A stretch of 64,000 nucleotides of DNA from Salvia splendens (Eukaryota > Streptophyta > Magnoliopsida > Lamiales > Lamiaceae). Below the pieces are notes generated by a model that was not told the DNA's origin, did not search any database, and saw only the letters and a list, made by a program, of their open reading frames with translations. A program made the position numbers and the translations under genes. Each line of letters opens with the position of its first letter. Within the stretch, counting starts at the first letter, position 1. Shown here piece by piece: positions 45,284 to 57,400 of this stretch. The DNA lies in NCBI RefSeq assembly GCF_004379255.2, contig NC_056036.1, positions 1,612,001-1,676,000 of the forward strand, in the 5' to 3' direction.

Positions 45284-48200
45284 CGCAATTTAAAGAGGGG
45301 ATTTTCTTCGAATTAGGGTTTTGAGATGCCGATTCTTGTTTTTAGGGTTTCCTTATTGATTAAGCACCGTGTTTAGGAATTATCGTTTTCGTAGTGATGA
45401 CTATAGCATTGTATTGATCGATCCTTCTCTTTGTCTCTTTGCTTTCTTGCTCTTGGATTATTAATTTTTTTTTAATACAATTTTATCATTGGGAAAGATT
45501 TTAAGAAATTTAATTATCATTTTGGTCACAGTCAATTCTATAACTTTCCAATTTTATGGATTAAATTTAATTTTATTACAATATGTAGTTATTAAAAAAA
45601 AAGGTCATGAGTCATCAATGTGTGGGATCACGGTTTGGGAGCTTCGACATGGGCTTAAAGCAGCCATGACTCACAAATGGGTTGTTGAGCTGCACCGTAA
45701 AAGAGTCACGGCGTGGGGTGTCGTGCGTTGTGGGTGTTGAGGGACGGGAAGACTCCAAGGGGGAGTGTGGCGAGAGTCCTTGGTGCAGTGCGGACCAATT
45801 GTCGAAGCCCGTTGTGGTGCACGAAGACGAGCGGCATTGTTTTTTTTTAATAATAAATCGATAATTATTCTTTAATTAATTATAAACGGCCATAATTGTC
45901 TTTCCATGCTTGAAAATTGCCCATAATGAATTATTCTAGATTTTCCATATTTCCATATATAATCTTTAAATAATTATTTAATTAAATAATATTAATGCCT
46001 AAGAATTGATTATTGGAATTGACTCGTGATCAATGGGATTAATTATGTTCATTATATAATAAGTTAGTGATTGAAATTAAATTAATTCATTATTTATTAT
46101 GATAAAAAAATATTCAATTTAGTGATAAATATTATTATATGTATTTGGAATTATTGTGTAAATTAATTTTTGTGGCATGGCGGGAAGAGGTGTTGGGTTG
46201 TGAAAGTTGAGGTCTGGCGCAAAAAATAGAGGAATGATGATGTGATGGGGAGTAGCATGATATGAGACATGGGTTGTGAATGCTCTTAAGTGATTACCAA
46301 AACAATTTATTCTTGAAGTATTATTATAAAATATTGTAACAAAATATTTATAATCAAAATATCACAAGAAAATATTTTCCAATACTTCAAATACGATTTA
46401 CATGCAATACCCATGAAAAACAAATTATGGGTCCTCCCCTACGAACGAAAATTCATCATCCACGTTGCGATGAGTTTCGAACTTTAGTCGTGAACCTCGT
46501 CAAAACACCACCCCAAAATCTAAAGGTCAATGACGGGAATTAATGGGGGTAACTGATTAAAGTGATTGAACTGACGTCGTTTCAAGTCTATCTAAACGAT
46601 AATGTTTTGAAAAAGCAACGATTACTCCATTTTGAAAATTTTGGCTTCCACGTCCCCATCAATTTTACTAAAAAATGGTCTGATGAAATCATGGCGAGTA
46701 AAATTTAGACTTACTTTAGTAGGATTTACAAATTATGAGATCGAGTTGATTAACTATAATAAATCAAAATTTTAATTTAAATAACAATATTCGATATAAA
46801 TTACTTTTCATTTGGAATAGTGAACTTACTGCAAAAAAATCAGATTAATTTAAAAACCTTTCAGCCAATTCGGTATATTTATTGTAAATAGTCATACATG
46901 ACATAAGTATATGAAAGTAGATGTGTTAGAATTTGTAACCATCGTCATTTATTTTCTATTACAAGACAAATCTTTATGCTTGTAGTTTGAATCATATCCA
47001 CACACCTAATTAATGCATAAAATTTGTCACATCGTCGTAATGTTTCATCACGAGATATCTAATGTATGTCATACACAAATAGTATGCTTTAACTACTCAC
47101 ATGCAATTTATAAGCTTAAAAAGGATGTATAATAACAACCTTTGTAGAAAAAATACAAAATTATTAGCAACAAAAAGGAAGATTGTAAAAAGACATAAAA
47201 TACCAGATCACGAGCAAAATAATTTTAAGTACTAACAAATTTCAGAAATGGCCGCCGGCACTTCAACTATTCGACATTAGATTTTAAAATGATGATCAGC
47301 AAAAGCATCCCTCTACAAATTAAATTATATACTCCATAGATATGATCATCTATTAATTTAATTTTTTTAAAATACATAATCATGTAGTGGATCATTCACA
47401 TGGGTTCGAATGCTAACAAAAATATATCATGTGCACTTTAGCACTTTGGCCTTAAAAGAAAAAAGTTAATTTGTCCATATATATCTAAGAGGGTATGTTT
47501 GGTAGTGCAATCAATTTTATTCTAACTTTCTTTAAATTGATTTTTATTTTGGGAGATATAGTAAAATTATCGAGTCAAGAAATGAAATTCTTGGAGTTAG
47601 ACGATATGAAAAAGATCGTCGCTCGTCAGAAAGCGTTGAAGGTGCGACGGCCATCACTGACAATGAATGGGAGATGAAAAATATGATATTGAAAAGTTAA
47701 ATTAAATTGAATGGAGAAGATATTGTGTATAATTATATTGAACAATTGGTGAATGGAAATCTAGAGTAGGTGTGATATCATAACAAATAGATATAATTAG
47801 AAAATGGAGTAAGAAATAATGATTCTAACAAGACATAGATGGTGTTTTTAACTATCTAAACTGATTTAAAGAATCAAATCAATAACTAATACGTGTGGAT
47901 CGTGTTGACTTTACTAATTAGGCAAATTGTGTCACGGGTAGAGTTATGATTAAGTTAACTAAATCCTAAGTGGGTATGTGAATCGAGAATATCGAATTAA
48001 TTGATCAATACTACTATAAGAAAATTTCACAAATATTTTATAACTACGGAATAATGAACATCAACCTCTATAATCTAAATAAAGATAAGTTATACAGGAT
48101 ATATTAAAAATTGTACAGATTTATCGTATGCCATTTCTTTATCAAGTTTTTTTTTTATTTTGCTTACTGCCTTACTCACGTTTAATATACCATGTGTATT

Positions 48201-49379
48201 TCTAATTTTTTTTAATAATATGCACACCAACAAACAATTAAATTGATAATTAGACTATATATCCACACTTGACTGTGAGTGTGAGGCACACTTTTTTAAT
48301 TTTTATCGCAATTTATAGAAAATGAAGTGGTAAGTGGAATTTAACACACACATATATAAAATTTGGACAATTATATAGCTTTCAAATCCTCTAGATAAAA
48401 GACCATTTTTTACCCTCAATAGTTCGACTCCATGTCACAATCAAAGGAGAGTAGTACATGTTTTCAAAACTACTCCCAATTATAAAGATAATAAAATTTT
48501 ATATGTGTGTCCACTTTGTTCCCTAAATTATAATACCAATGGCATAATATTCTAAATTTATTTGTATTTGTTCACTCTCTTGCCTAAATTATATACGGCA
48601 ATAATTAAATATCAACATCACCCTCCCTACCACTCGTATGTACATTCTATATTATTATTATTATTATTATGATGATATACTTTGGTGAATTTTTTAATAT
48701 ATCCGGTGCTTTTGAAGTTACGTTTTTCTAACATATATAACTATAAAAGTAATAAAATTAAAATTTGTAAAATATTGATATAGCTCGATTTAAAAATAAA
48801 TTTCTCGAAAATAGATTACTCATTAATTAAATGCTGAAATCTATCAATTTATGTTTGATTAAAGGAATTCGACCATTCATTGCCCTTACGGAGTTTTAGC
48901 GTGCTCAATCATCTCTTCTTAAAGGGGAAGACGATTTAATATGATATATTATGTAGTTTAGTGGTTAGTAATATAATGGATTAGTGTGTGTGTTTGTAAA
49001 ACGATACATTCTAGCTGTTTTTATAATCTATAGTGTGGTTGTCTAGTCGTGTTGCCAACGATTTCGTACCATGTACTATGAGTTTGAAATGTAGCATACC
49101 AAATCAATGTTCCGATCGAAATTTACTTTAATAATATCTCGACCGGATAACAATTTTATTAGCATTAGTTTTATTTTATTTTTAACTTAGATTTTTAGAT
49201 CATAAACACGTGAAGTCAAGTAACCACTTAATGACATCACTTTCACTAACACAAACCAAATACCATAAAATTGCAATATTTAAAACAAGAAAAGGACACC
49301 CAATAGTCTTGCATAAATATTGGGCCCTAGTTCTATAATTAACACAAACCACACTCATTTCCTCTAAACCAAACTAAAA
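45284..49379. other. 4-kb gene-poor, AT-rich region
   Basis: No gene or RNA gene recognised. A GC-richer patch at 45,600-45,840 has no homology I recognise. At about 47,488-47,690 a GGGTATGTTTGGTAGTGCAA start hints at an old Tourist-like element. An (ATT)n run sits near 48,653-48,670. Confidence 0.45.
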
Positions 49380-49901
49380 ATGCCTTCCACTCCTCCTCAA
49401 ACCCTCTCTATCAAAAACCAAACTCCCTCCTCCACCCCAAAACTCCGGCCAACCTCCCGCCGGACGCTGTCGTTGTCGTCGTCGTCGCGCTCAAACTCCT
49501 CGGATTCCTCCCTAGAATCATCACCATTCCTCCTCAACCATCCTTCCCCTCCACCTAGCCCAATCACCCCTCTAAACTTGATAAGAATCCCTTTCTCTTG
49601 GGAGAAAACCCCCGGAATCCCGAAGAAAACCGAGTCCTCCGGCCCCCGTCTCCTCCTCCCTCCACCACCTGCCGCCGCCAAGAAGTGGCGGAGCCAAGAA
49701 GAGAAGAAGCACCTCCATAGTTCTAAAAAAGATCCATTTTTTGCAGCAATGATGGAATGCTCCAAAGATGATGATTGTGCAAACATTTGGAATAAGGGGA
49801 GTTTGAGTGATAGATTTGGATTCATAAGCATGTACACTTCTTGCAAGAAAACATGTGCCATTTCCGAATCAATTGTTTATGTCCCAAGATCTAGTAGATA
49901 A
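49380..49901 (+). CDS. DUF688-type small plant protein
   Basis: A single-exon protein of 173 residues of unknown function. It has a Ser/Pro/Thr-rich, basic N-terminus and then the diagnostic short motif LIRIPFSWEKTPGIPKK (about residues 68-84), which marks the DUF688 family. A lysine-rich middle follows, then MMECSKDD and a C-terminal segment (DRFGFISMYTSCKKTCAISE) that recurs in small members of the family. The ATG at 49380 is the first, preceded by an A-rich leader (AACTAAAA). The low complexity of the first 60 residues makes orthology hard to judge. Probably nuclear or cytosolic, but nothing here shows it. Confidence 0.85.
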   Translation: MPSTPPQTLSIKNQTPSSTPKLRPTSRRTLSLSSSSRSNSSDSSLESSPFLLNHPSPPPSPITPLNLIRIPFSWEKTPGIPKKTESSGPRLLLPPPPAAAKKWRSQEEKKHLHSSKKDPFFAAMMECSKDDDCANIWNKGSLSDRFGFISMYTSCKKTCAISESIVYVPRSSR

Positions 49902-50879
49902 TTAAGTTTCTATTTTATGTATATTTTGATGATGTAATTACATTGAATCACTAGCTATGATTTGATGTGTTTTTTCTTCTTGTTTTTGGTATGACTTTGT
50001 TCGAGTGTTGAAGGTATTCCACAAAACTATAGGGACAAAGCCAAACTGTCCAAAGCCATGTTGTGGTGAATCAAATATAGTAAATTAATGTGTAACTAGT
50101 TTATGATCTACTCTTGTTTTCTTATATTTGTAATACTATTTTACTTAGAAATCAGTGTCATTTCTGGATATCATGTGATGTTTTTTGGCAGTTTGAGTGG
50201 AAGCTACATAAACCTCATGTGGGAGTGATTTGGTGTCACACTCGTCACTCTTCACTTTATCTATTCTTTTTTGTGTGATAATTTATTTGTGGATTAATTG
50301 TTAATGAAATCACAATTAATAGGTTATTACATTTTCTGGTTTGCACTGCAGTCTGCACTTTTCCAAAATTTGAATAATTCACTAAGTTTTAAATAAATTC
50401 AATTATCCTATTTAATCAAATTTGGGAAAGAGTTGAAGTTGCAATTGACATATGAAATGTTTACAGTAATCTTGTGACCAGGCACAACATGGATGGGACG
50501 AAATGTGAATTAGAGAGTGATAAATTAATGAAGAGTGGAAACAACGTTGTTTTCTCGTCCACGCCATCATACACCATCATATTAATGTATGTATACATTG
50601 TCACTATTCATCAACATCACAAAAATGTGATAGGTGTCCACCAACTCAGCATCTCATCTGCCCGGAAAATATCATCGTGAGACAAATGCGATTTTTTCAA
50701 ACTTCATAACTAGTCATTTTAATTTAATAAAGCGGAACTTGACTATTAAATGATTTTATTGAGAAACTAACTGTTTGTTTTATCAACCTTATTAAACTAC
50801 ACAAACTATCATTCTACATAATTTATTTAACTCTTTAACATGCATTCCCTATCACCTCGGCTTGCGTTAATGTGCTAAC
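49902..50879. other. Intergenic
   Basis: 3' flank of the DUF688 gene and AT-rich DNA. No gene seen. Confidence 0.4.
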
Positions 50880-51089
50880 TAATTTACAGTAATAACTGAT
50901 AACTTTCAATTTTTGGTATTAAAATTATCAACACAAAGACATAATTATATCAATACAATATGTAAATTTAAATATCAACACAAAGACATAAGTTTATCAA
51001 CACAAAAAGATTGATAAACTTATGTCTTTGTGTTGATATTTTTAACATACAAAATTGATATTAGTTATTAATTATTACTGTAACTTAGT
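50880..51089. mobile_element. Long fold-back element with a perfect 30-bp inverted repeat
   Basis: The arms 50971-51000 and 51011-51040 are perfect inverse copies (each contains CAACACAAAGACATAAG or its complement) around a 10-base loop. Imperfect pairing extends outward to about 50,880 (TTTACAGTAATAACTGATAA) and 51,089 (TATTAATTATTACTGTAA), so the whole about 210 bp folds on itself. This is a non-coding MITE-like hairpin. Confidence 0.75.
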
Positions 51090-52750
51090 ATTTCATTACA
51101 CAGCTGTCACCAATATATATGTCGTTTTATGACTTTAGTGGGTTTCGAAGGTAATTAATTCAACATAATCATCGTAGTTACCTATATAGTATTAGAAGTG
51201 TACTTTGTAAAACAATAAATTGAGACAAGATACAATAGGAAAAAAAAAGGATTTAGGAAGATCAGTACTCGAGTAAAGTGATTATTAAATTCATGATGAT
51301 GGAGATCAATAATTTCATTTGAAGTGAAAAATGTTTGATACTAATTATAGCTACCTAGCCTTTGATTTTAATTTTCTTAACTCCGACAAGATTGGTTGGA
51401 AAACAATTAAATAAAAATAAATGTCCGTACAATTTAAAGTCCTATTGTTAAATATAGATCATGTTTATTCCCTTTTCATGTCATTCTTTTACCAGACATC
51501 TTGAAGGTTTAATAATTTCATACAGTGTATATTTAATTTGTAAAAAAATGCAAGAATATTAATATCATTGAGTAGTGTACTCGTGCTTAAGAATTGTTTA
51601 AAAAATATTAGGTAGCAGTCAGTCATCATTGCTAGCTGATGTGTGTATTATACATGACTTCAATTAATATATGGGAATATTTTTATTTTTTAATATAATT
51701 AGTAGGACCATATTATACGATTCGATCTTGGCATTTTTTTATTTTTTTATTAGTATATATTTAAACCATCAAATTATAAATTACATAAAGAATTAAAATC
51801 AAGTTTGTTCAAAAAGTTAAAATAATACTATGGAATTTAATTTTTAAAATTTGTAAAGATCTTAATCATGATATAATAATAAATAATCTCATAATTTGTA
51901 AAAAATTTGCACGCCTCGAGCCGCTCCCAATAGTAAGAAAGTATTTATTTCTACGTACTACTTTTATTACTTTTATTAGAGTTGAATAATGATGAATTTG
52001 TTAAGTGAGCATTTCTCTTTAGGAATGATGAAAATTAATAATTTGTTCCCCACTTAAGATTTTAGCATCATCTTGTCTACATATAAGTGTCCCACATTTG
52101 ATTTTAATATTTAAATTCATTTATTGTTATTCTTCAATATATCTAACTCTTTTATGACCTTTATTCACGAGTTCAATATCTAGTTGAAACATTTTCTTAG
52201 CCAATTATTTCTATTAATTAGATAAAATTTAAAAAGTATTACTACTCCACTACTTAGTAGTTATAAAAGGTAAAGATATAGTTAACAAATACTATAATCC
52301 TTTTTTTTGTGATAATCAATAATATTATTGCCACTATACATTACTAGTATATATTCTTGTAGTAATAGATTATAGACCGACAGAAAATAATTCAATTAAT
52401 TATAAATAATATCTTTATCACTGTCGGTGTGAAAAAAATGAAGAAAAAACATTCACTTGATTTGACTTTAGGGTTTAAATATATCTCTCTCATATTTATG
52501 GCAAAAGATTTATAGTTTTCAATCCTACCAACAAATTCATGTCATAAATAAATGCATGCACCAACCATGATTTTTTTTTCTCTTTAGTTATTACTCATAA
52601 GTATACATTCAGTTGGTTTATTAGCTATTTCTCATTTTATTGTTCAATGATAATTGGAATTTGTAATAAAAGTTCTTAATCTTTTTTTTTCGTAATCAAT
52701 TCAGATTTCGACGTTGTCGACTAGTTTAAATCGTGTGATTTATTGATGGT
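51090..52750. other. Intergenic, very AT-rich
   Basis: No gene, RNA gene or clear element recognised. Confidence 0.4.
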
Positions 52751-52756
52751 GAAAGA

Positions 52757-52870
52757 CCAATATAAACCCCGCAGGATTAATAAATGGGCCATAATTATTT
52801 AAATCCAGGCCCAATATAAACCCAATAGGATTAATAATCGCTCTTTCTAGCCCAAATCGGCATGCAAACA
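52757..52870 (+). promoter_or_regulatory. PAC1 promoter with duplicated segment and GGCCCA motifs
   Basis: A segment starting CCAATATAAACC occurs twice (52757-52790 and 52811-52838). Each copy is associated with a site II-type element: TGGGCC at 52785-52790 and GGCCCA at 52808-52813. A CT-rich leader follows. Such elements are common at proteasome and other housekeeping promoters. Confidence 0.6.
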
Positions 52871-52934
52871 ATTTAATTTATTTTTTTATTCATTTGTTTT
52901 TTCCAATCCCAGTTTCTTCAGACCCAAGCTCTCT

Positions 52935-53795
52935 CCCTCTCGATTTCGCCTTCACTGGTGAATGTAAGTGCGTTACGTTAATCACTCCGTCTATTGCTTC
53001 TAGATTTTAGATTTCAATTTATGCTCTGAGCTGAGCATTGCTGTTTGAGAGGTGAGGAGAATGAACATTCAGAAATGTTGAATTTTGCGATGTTTTGATC
53101 AATCCGTAGTAGATTGTTCTTCCGTGACAGAAATTTTTAACTCCAGTATGTAGGCAATGTGTTGATTCGCCTATTTATTGGTCGAATTTGGTTAAATGTG
53201 TTGTTTTGGCTGAGATTAGTACTATTAGACTATCAGTTATCAATTTGCCAATTTATTGATCGAATTTGATTAAGTTGATTGGATTTCGGTTGCGATTTGT
53301 GTTGCTAGGTTCTGAAAGTTTTGCTTTAAATGGAGAATAGCCTTTGAATGAATGGGAGTGAATCATATTTAATTTTGTCAAACAAGTGGTGACATATTAT
53401 ACTAGTGTTGATTTTGCTTTCACTGATGAATGTACGTGCGTACAAGTGTTTGCTTTTACTGATTTTAAATTTCAATATACTATGTTTTTGAGCTGAGAGA
53501 GTTTGGCCTTCGGTAGGTGAGAAGATTGAAACTTCAGAAATGTTGAATTTTGTGATGTTTTGGTTTTTGGTTAATCAGTTGTAGATTCTTCTTCCATGAT
53601 ATGAATTTTAACTCTAGCTATGTTAATTCTCCTATTTATTGGTAGAATTAGTGCATTTGTGTTATCTTGATTGGGATCAAGGCTATTAGACTATCAGTTT
53701 TAGTTATCAATTCGCCAATTTTTTTATTGGATGTGCTTAAGTTTATTGGATTTTGGTTGCGATTTGTGTTGCTATGATTCTGAACGTTTTTATTG
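52935..53795. repeat. Tandem duplication of the PAC1 leader exon end and intron
   Basis: About 390 bp from 52,935 recurs from about 53,405 (period about 465 bp). Matching landmarks include TTCACTG.TGAATGTA, TCAGAAATGTTGAATTTTG, ATTAGACTATCAGTT and GGTTGCGATTTGTGTTGCTA. The first copy holds the working leader donor (exon end 52963, GTAAGT); the second copy has GTACGT at the same place. Confidence 0.8.
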
Positions 53796-54095
53796 GAATG
53801 CCGAATAGTGCTATTAGACTAGTGTTGATTTCCATTTTCCAGAATTTTAGTCTTTGGAATGAGTCCTTGATCACTGAGGAATTGTGCTTAAAATGTAGTG
53901 AGGTTGAACTTTGATTTAATCTCTTTGAGCAACTTCTTCTGATTTCTGCCAATATTAGTAGATTATTAACTTAGTGCTTTGGAATCATCTGAGCATATAC
54001 AACAGTACATATTTATTCGCTTGTTGCCATACATTTCACCTTAGGTTACTGATTCTGATCTCAAGACAATAAGCATTTGATTTCTGAACTTGTAG

Positions 54096-54842
54096 ATGTC
54101 TCGAAGATATGATACCCGCACAACAATCTTTTCCCCAGAAGGGCGCCTCTACCAAGTTGAGTACGCGATGGAAGCTATTGGAAATGCAGGGAGTGCTATT
54201 GGAATTCTGGCCAAAGACGGAGTTGTGTTAGTCGGTGAAAAGAAGGTCATATCCAAACTACTCGAAACCTCCACATCAGTCGAGAAGATGTACAAGATTG
54301 ATGATCACGTAGCCTGTGCTGTGGCTGGAATCATGTCGGATGCCCACATCCTCATCAACACAGCACGTCTGCAGGCCCAGCGCTACACATTTGCCTACCA
54401 AGAGCCAATGCCACTCGAGCAGCTAGTTCAGTGTCTATGCGACACCAAGCAGGGGTACACACAGTATGGCGGCCTTCGCCCCTTTGGTGTTTCCTTTCTG
54501 TTTGCAGGCTGGGACAAGAACTACGGGTTTCAGCTTTACATGAGCGACCCGAGTGGGAATTTCAGTGGCTGGAAAGCTGCAGCAATTGGGGCGAACAACC
54601 AAGCTGCACAGTCCATACTCAAGCAGGATTACAAAGACGACATCACAAGAGAAGAGGCTGCTCAGCTTGCTATAAAGGTGCTCAGCAAGACCATGGATAG
54701 CACCAGCCTCAACTCGGAGAAGCTTGAATTGGCCGAGATCTTCCTGGCTGCTGGGACCGTGAAGTTCCAGATGTGCCCTTCTGATAAGCTCAACAAGATG
54801 CTAGTGAAGTCGGGATTAACGCAACCTTCTGCAGACGCGTAG
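54096..54842 (+). CDS. PAC1: 20S proteasome alpha subunit C (alpha-3)
   Basis: The alpha-3 subunit of the 20S core proteasome, one of seven forming the outer gating ring. The coding part is one exon of 248 residues, which is unusual for a housekeeping subunit. It starts exactly at a splice acceptor (TTGTAG then ATG), so the 5' leader intron runs from 52964 to 54095. Visible signature: the N-terminal proteasome alpha motif YDTRTTIFSPEGRLYQVEYA, then AMEAIGNAGSAIGILAKDGV, EKMYKIDDHVACAVAGI, QYGGLRPFGVSFLFAG and AAAIGANNQAAQSILKQDY. Alpha subunits lack the catalytic Thr, as seen. The frame is intact to TAG 54840-54842. Confidence 0.97.
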   Translation: MSRRYDTRTTIFSPEGRLYQVEYAMEAIGNAGSAIGILAKDGVVLVGEKKVISKLLETSTSVEKMYKIDDHVACAVAGIMSDAHILINTARLQAQRYTFAYQEPMPLEQLVQCLCDTKQGYTQYGGLRPFGVSFLFAGWDKNYGFQLYMSDPSGNFSGWKAAAIGANNQAAQSILKQDYKDDITREEAAQLAIKVLSKTMDSTSLNSEKLELAEIFLAAGTVKFQMCPSDKLNKMLVKSGLTQPSADA

Positions 54843-56270
54843 TGAGTATGATCCTTACATTTGAGTATAAACGATCTTTTGAATCCGTTTTCAGTTTTGA
54901 ATAATCAATTTGCAGATCCTAACCAATGATAATGATAAGCCCATTTCTTTAGCTGTTATTGACTTAGAGATTGGCCGTTGCCATTGTTGATTTACATTTC
55001 CCCCACTAAACTTCTCCTTTCTCTTCGTCTCTTCATAATTATTGTTAGGAATTCTCAATTACTATATTGATTTGTTTCTAGTCTTATTTTCAGTCTTGAC
55101 ATATTTTCTTTTCATTTTAGAGTTGAATTTATATTCTTAGGGCGCGTTGTGGTCTTATAGTGAGAAGTATGAGTTTTTGGAACATAATAGTCTGAACTCT
55201 CTACATTAATTTGTAATTATTTAATATCTCATTTTTCAACATTAAACTTTCGGTTCTTAGTTAGATTATGAGCTTTGGTACATGAAATATGTGCACTATT
55301 TATACGACTCTATTTTTTTATGAATTTACTCATTAAGCCTAGATACATACGCTCTTGTTATGTTCACTTGCATCTATAGCAAGATCCAATGTATCTTTAA
55401 GTTTATTTATTCATTTTTTTTTGTTACAAGAGAAGAGCCCTCGGTCTAGGGACACAAATGTATAAAGGGACACAAATGTATAAAGATGTACTGAGAGATA
55501 GCATGAGGGGATAATTATATGTAAAAAAAGAGAGATAAATCCCACCTCTAGATTCTTTTATTCAATATTCGAACATGTCCCTTTATTCATGTCTTGTTAA
55601 CTAATTTGCGTCTACATTCTTTACAAGAGTTCAACACTATTTTAATTTGTTGAAAAGAGCTAAGCTTTAGTTTTTTTTAACACTAATTGTTAGCATCTTA
55701 GCGACCGTTGTTATTTTTGATTGGACTGCACCCATTATATTTGGGTTGGCGATACCCATTACTTGCACTATCTAATTAATATCATAGTTGAAAAATTATA
55801 CTATTGATAAATCAAACAATATTGTTTATTCATATAGAAAACAGTATTGTTTGATTGATAAAATATTAAAAATGTATCACATCTACATAACCATAATTTT
55901 TTTATTATATTATAATTGAGAACAAAACTAATACTACTGTTGAATCAAATACTAATATTTTTTAATGTTAATCTTCATAGTCACAATCGAACCAGAATTA
56001 TACCATACTTCATAATATCTTTTGCAATTTTCCATATTTAATTATTTTTATATTATTTCCCAATAGTATATTACCTATTCTCGGTGTATAAATTAGCCTC
56101 TTCCCCAATATCACAATTTTATTCCTTCCATTCTCCTCCCATTTTGTGACCTAATTCCTCCATAAAACCCTCACTTTTCCACCACCACCTCCTCCTCTTC
56201 TTCTTCTTCTTCTTCCATTATATACATACATACATTCATATACGTAACATATAGGTACATATACATAGAG
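54843..56270. other. Intergenic, PAC1 3' flank to HECATE promoter
   Basis: AT-rich. An 18-bp unit GGGACACAAATGTATAAA is repeated twice in tandem (55449-55484). A TATAAAT box at 56087-56093 and a (CTT)n leader at about 56,192-56,216 belong to the next gene. Confidence 0.5.
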
Positions 56271-56274
56271 AGAG

Positions 56275-56734
56275 ATGAGCATTGAGTTGATGAAGAATAA
56301 TTACAAAGATCAGATGGAAATGATGCTGACACAAATGGACAAGCTCCCGGATTCATCTATGGAGCTTCCCATAGCCGACTTCGGGTGGGAGGCGGCGAGC
56401 CCGATGCGGGAGATGATATTCCGGATAGCCGCAATGCAGCCGGTCCACATCGACCCGGAGTCAATGCGGCCGCGGAGGCGGAGGAACGTGAGGATATCGA
56501 AGGACCCGCAGAGCTAGCGTGGCGGCGCGCCGATGCCGGGAGAGGATAAGCGAGCGGATGAGGATCCTGCAGCGGCTGGTCCCCGGCGGCACCAATATGG
56601 ACACGGCCTCCATGCTCGACGAGGCCGTGCATTACGTCAAGTTCTTGAAGAATCAGGTCCGGTCGCTCCAGGGGATGGGCTTCCCGATGCCGGTGGCGGC
56701 GAATGTGCGGCTTTTGGCGGATAGACATGTGTAA
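56275..56734 (+). pseudogene. HECATE-type bHLH transcription factor gene with a 4-nt insertion
   Basis: HECATE bHLH factors act in gynoecium and meristem development and phytochrome signalling. The first frame (56275-56514) has an MDKLPD-like N-terminus, [20 protein letters not shown], the HEC1/HEC2 hallmark, and [12 protein letters not shown]. It hits TAG at 56515-56517. The homologous continuation ([19 protein letters not shown], then [20 protein letters not shown] and LQG) is open in another frame from 56519. Exactly four bases (TAGC, 56515-56518) separate the halves. Without them the protein would be about 151 residues, short for HEC1/2. The basic region also differs from the family's ARHRRERIS (His to Arg, Arg to Cys). 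As read, the product lacks the bHLH domain. Either a null allele or copy, or an assembly error. Confidence 0.85.
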
Positions 56735-57400
56735 ATTCATTTTTGTTGATTAGAATGGTGGTATAGAGAAAGAGGTTATTTCCTATTGCCATGTTATATG
56801 TCATTGGCATGCATGTGTAGTCTATGCGAAATACTTGTTCCGTCCGCGATATAAAGCCTTCTTAATGACATTTTACTATGTTTGCAGTTTTAAAAGTCTC
56901 ATTTTTTTTTTCTTGCACTTCGATTACATTAGCATTTCATTATTAAATTAATATTGTCCCGGTTTGTGAAAAAATAGTCAGTTTTAATTTTACTATTTTG
57001 GTCCGTCTACCATCCACTTCTATATTTTGGAACGTTTTAACTATAAGAATGGTGTAGGTCATACTATCTACTTTACTTTTTCTCTATACTATTTTACCAA
57101 TTTCATATTTCCTTTATCCAAAAAAAAAAACTAATTTTACCATTTTGAGTTGTCCATCAAGATTGGGTTAAATCTTGATAAGGCAATTTTTAAACAACTA
57201 ATAATGTGGCCCTCCAGAATCCATTAACACTACTTTATCATATTTTCTCTTTTTCATTTACTTTACTAATTATGCATTAAAATTCTTCCATTTACAAACT
57301 GGTCTATTTTTAATGGACAGAGGAAGTACTTATTAAATTATATGACGTCCTCAAATTTTAATACTATTAACGAACGGGTGAAGCAGTATATAAAGGGACT
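56735..57400. mobile_element. Nested, worn Stowaway-like fragments
   Basis: Several partial ends occur here: TTGTTCCGTCCGCGATATAA near 56,840, TTGGTCCGTCTACCATCCAC near 56,999 and TTTTTAATGGACAGAGGAAG near 57,309, with typical AAAGTCTCATTTTTTT and TACTTTACTTTTTCTC words. No single pair of ends is complete. Confidence 0.45.

Noticed and set aside
45489..45864. Overlapping frames in a GC-richer patch at 45.6-45.8 kb
   Set aside because: No recognisable domain; composition resembles the inside of a worn transposon.
54096..54842. PAC1 as a processed retrocopy, since the coding part is one exon
   Set aside because: A leader intron with a good donor and acceptor and an ordinary promoter precede it, and there is no poly-A tail or target duplication.
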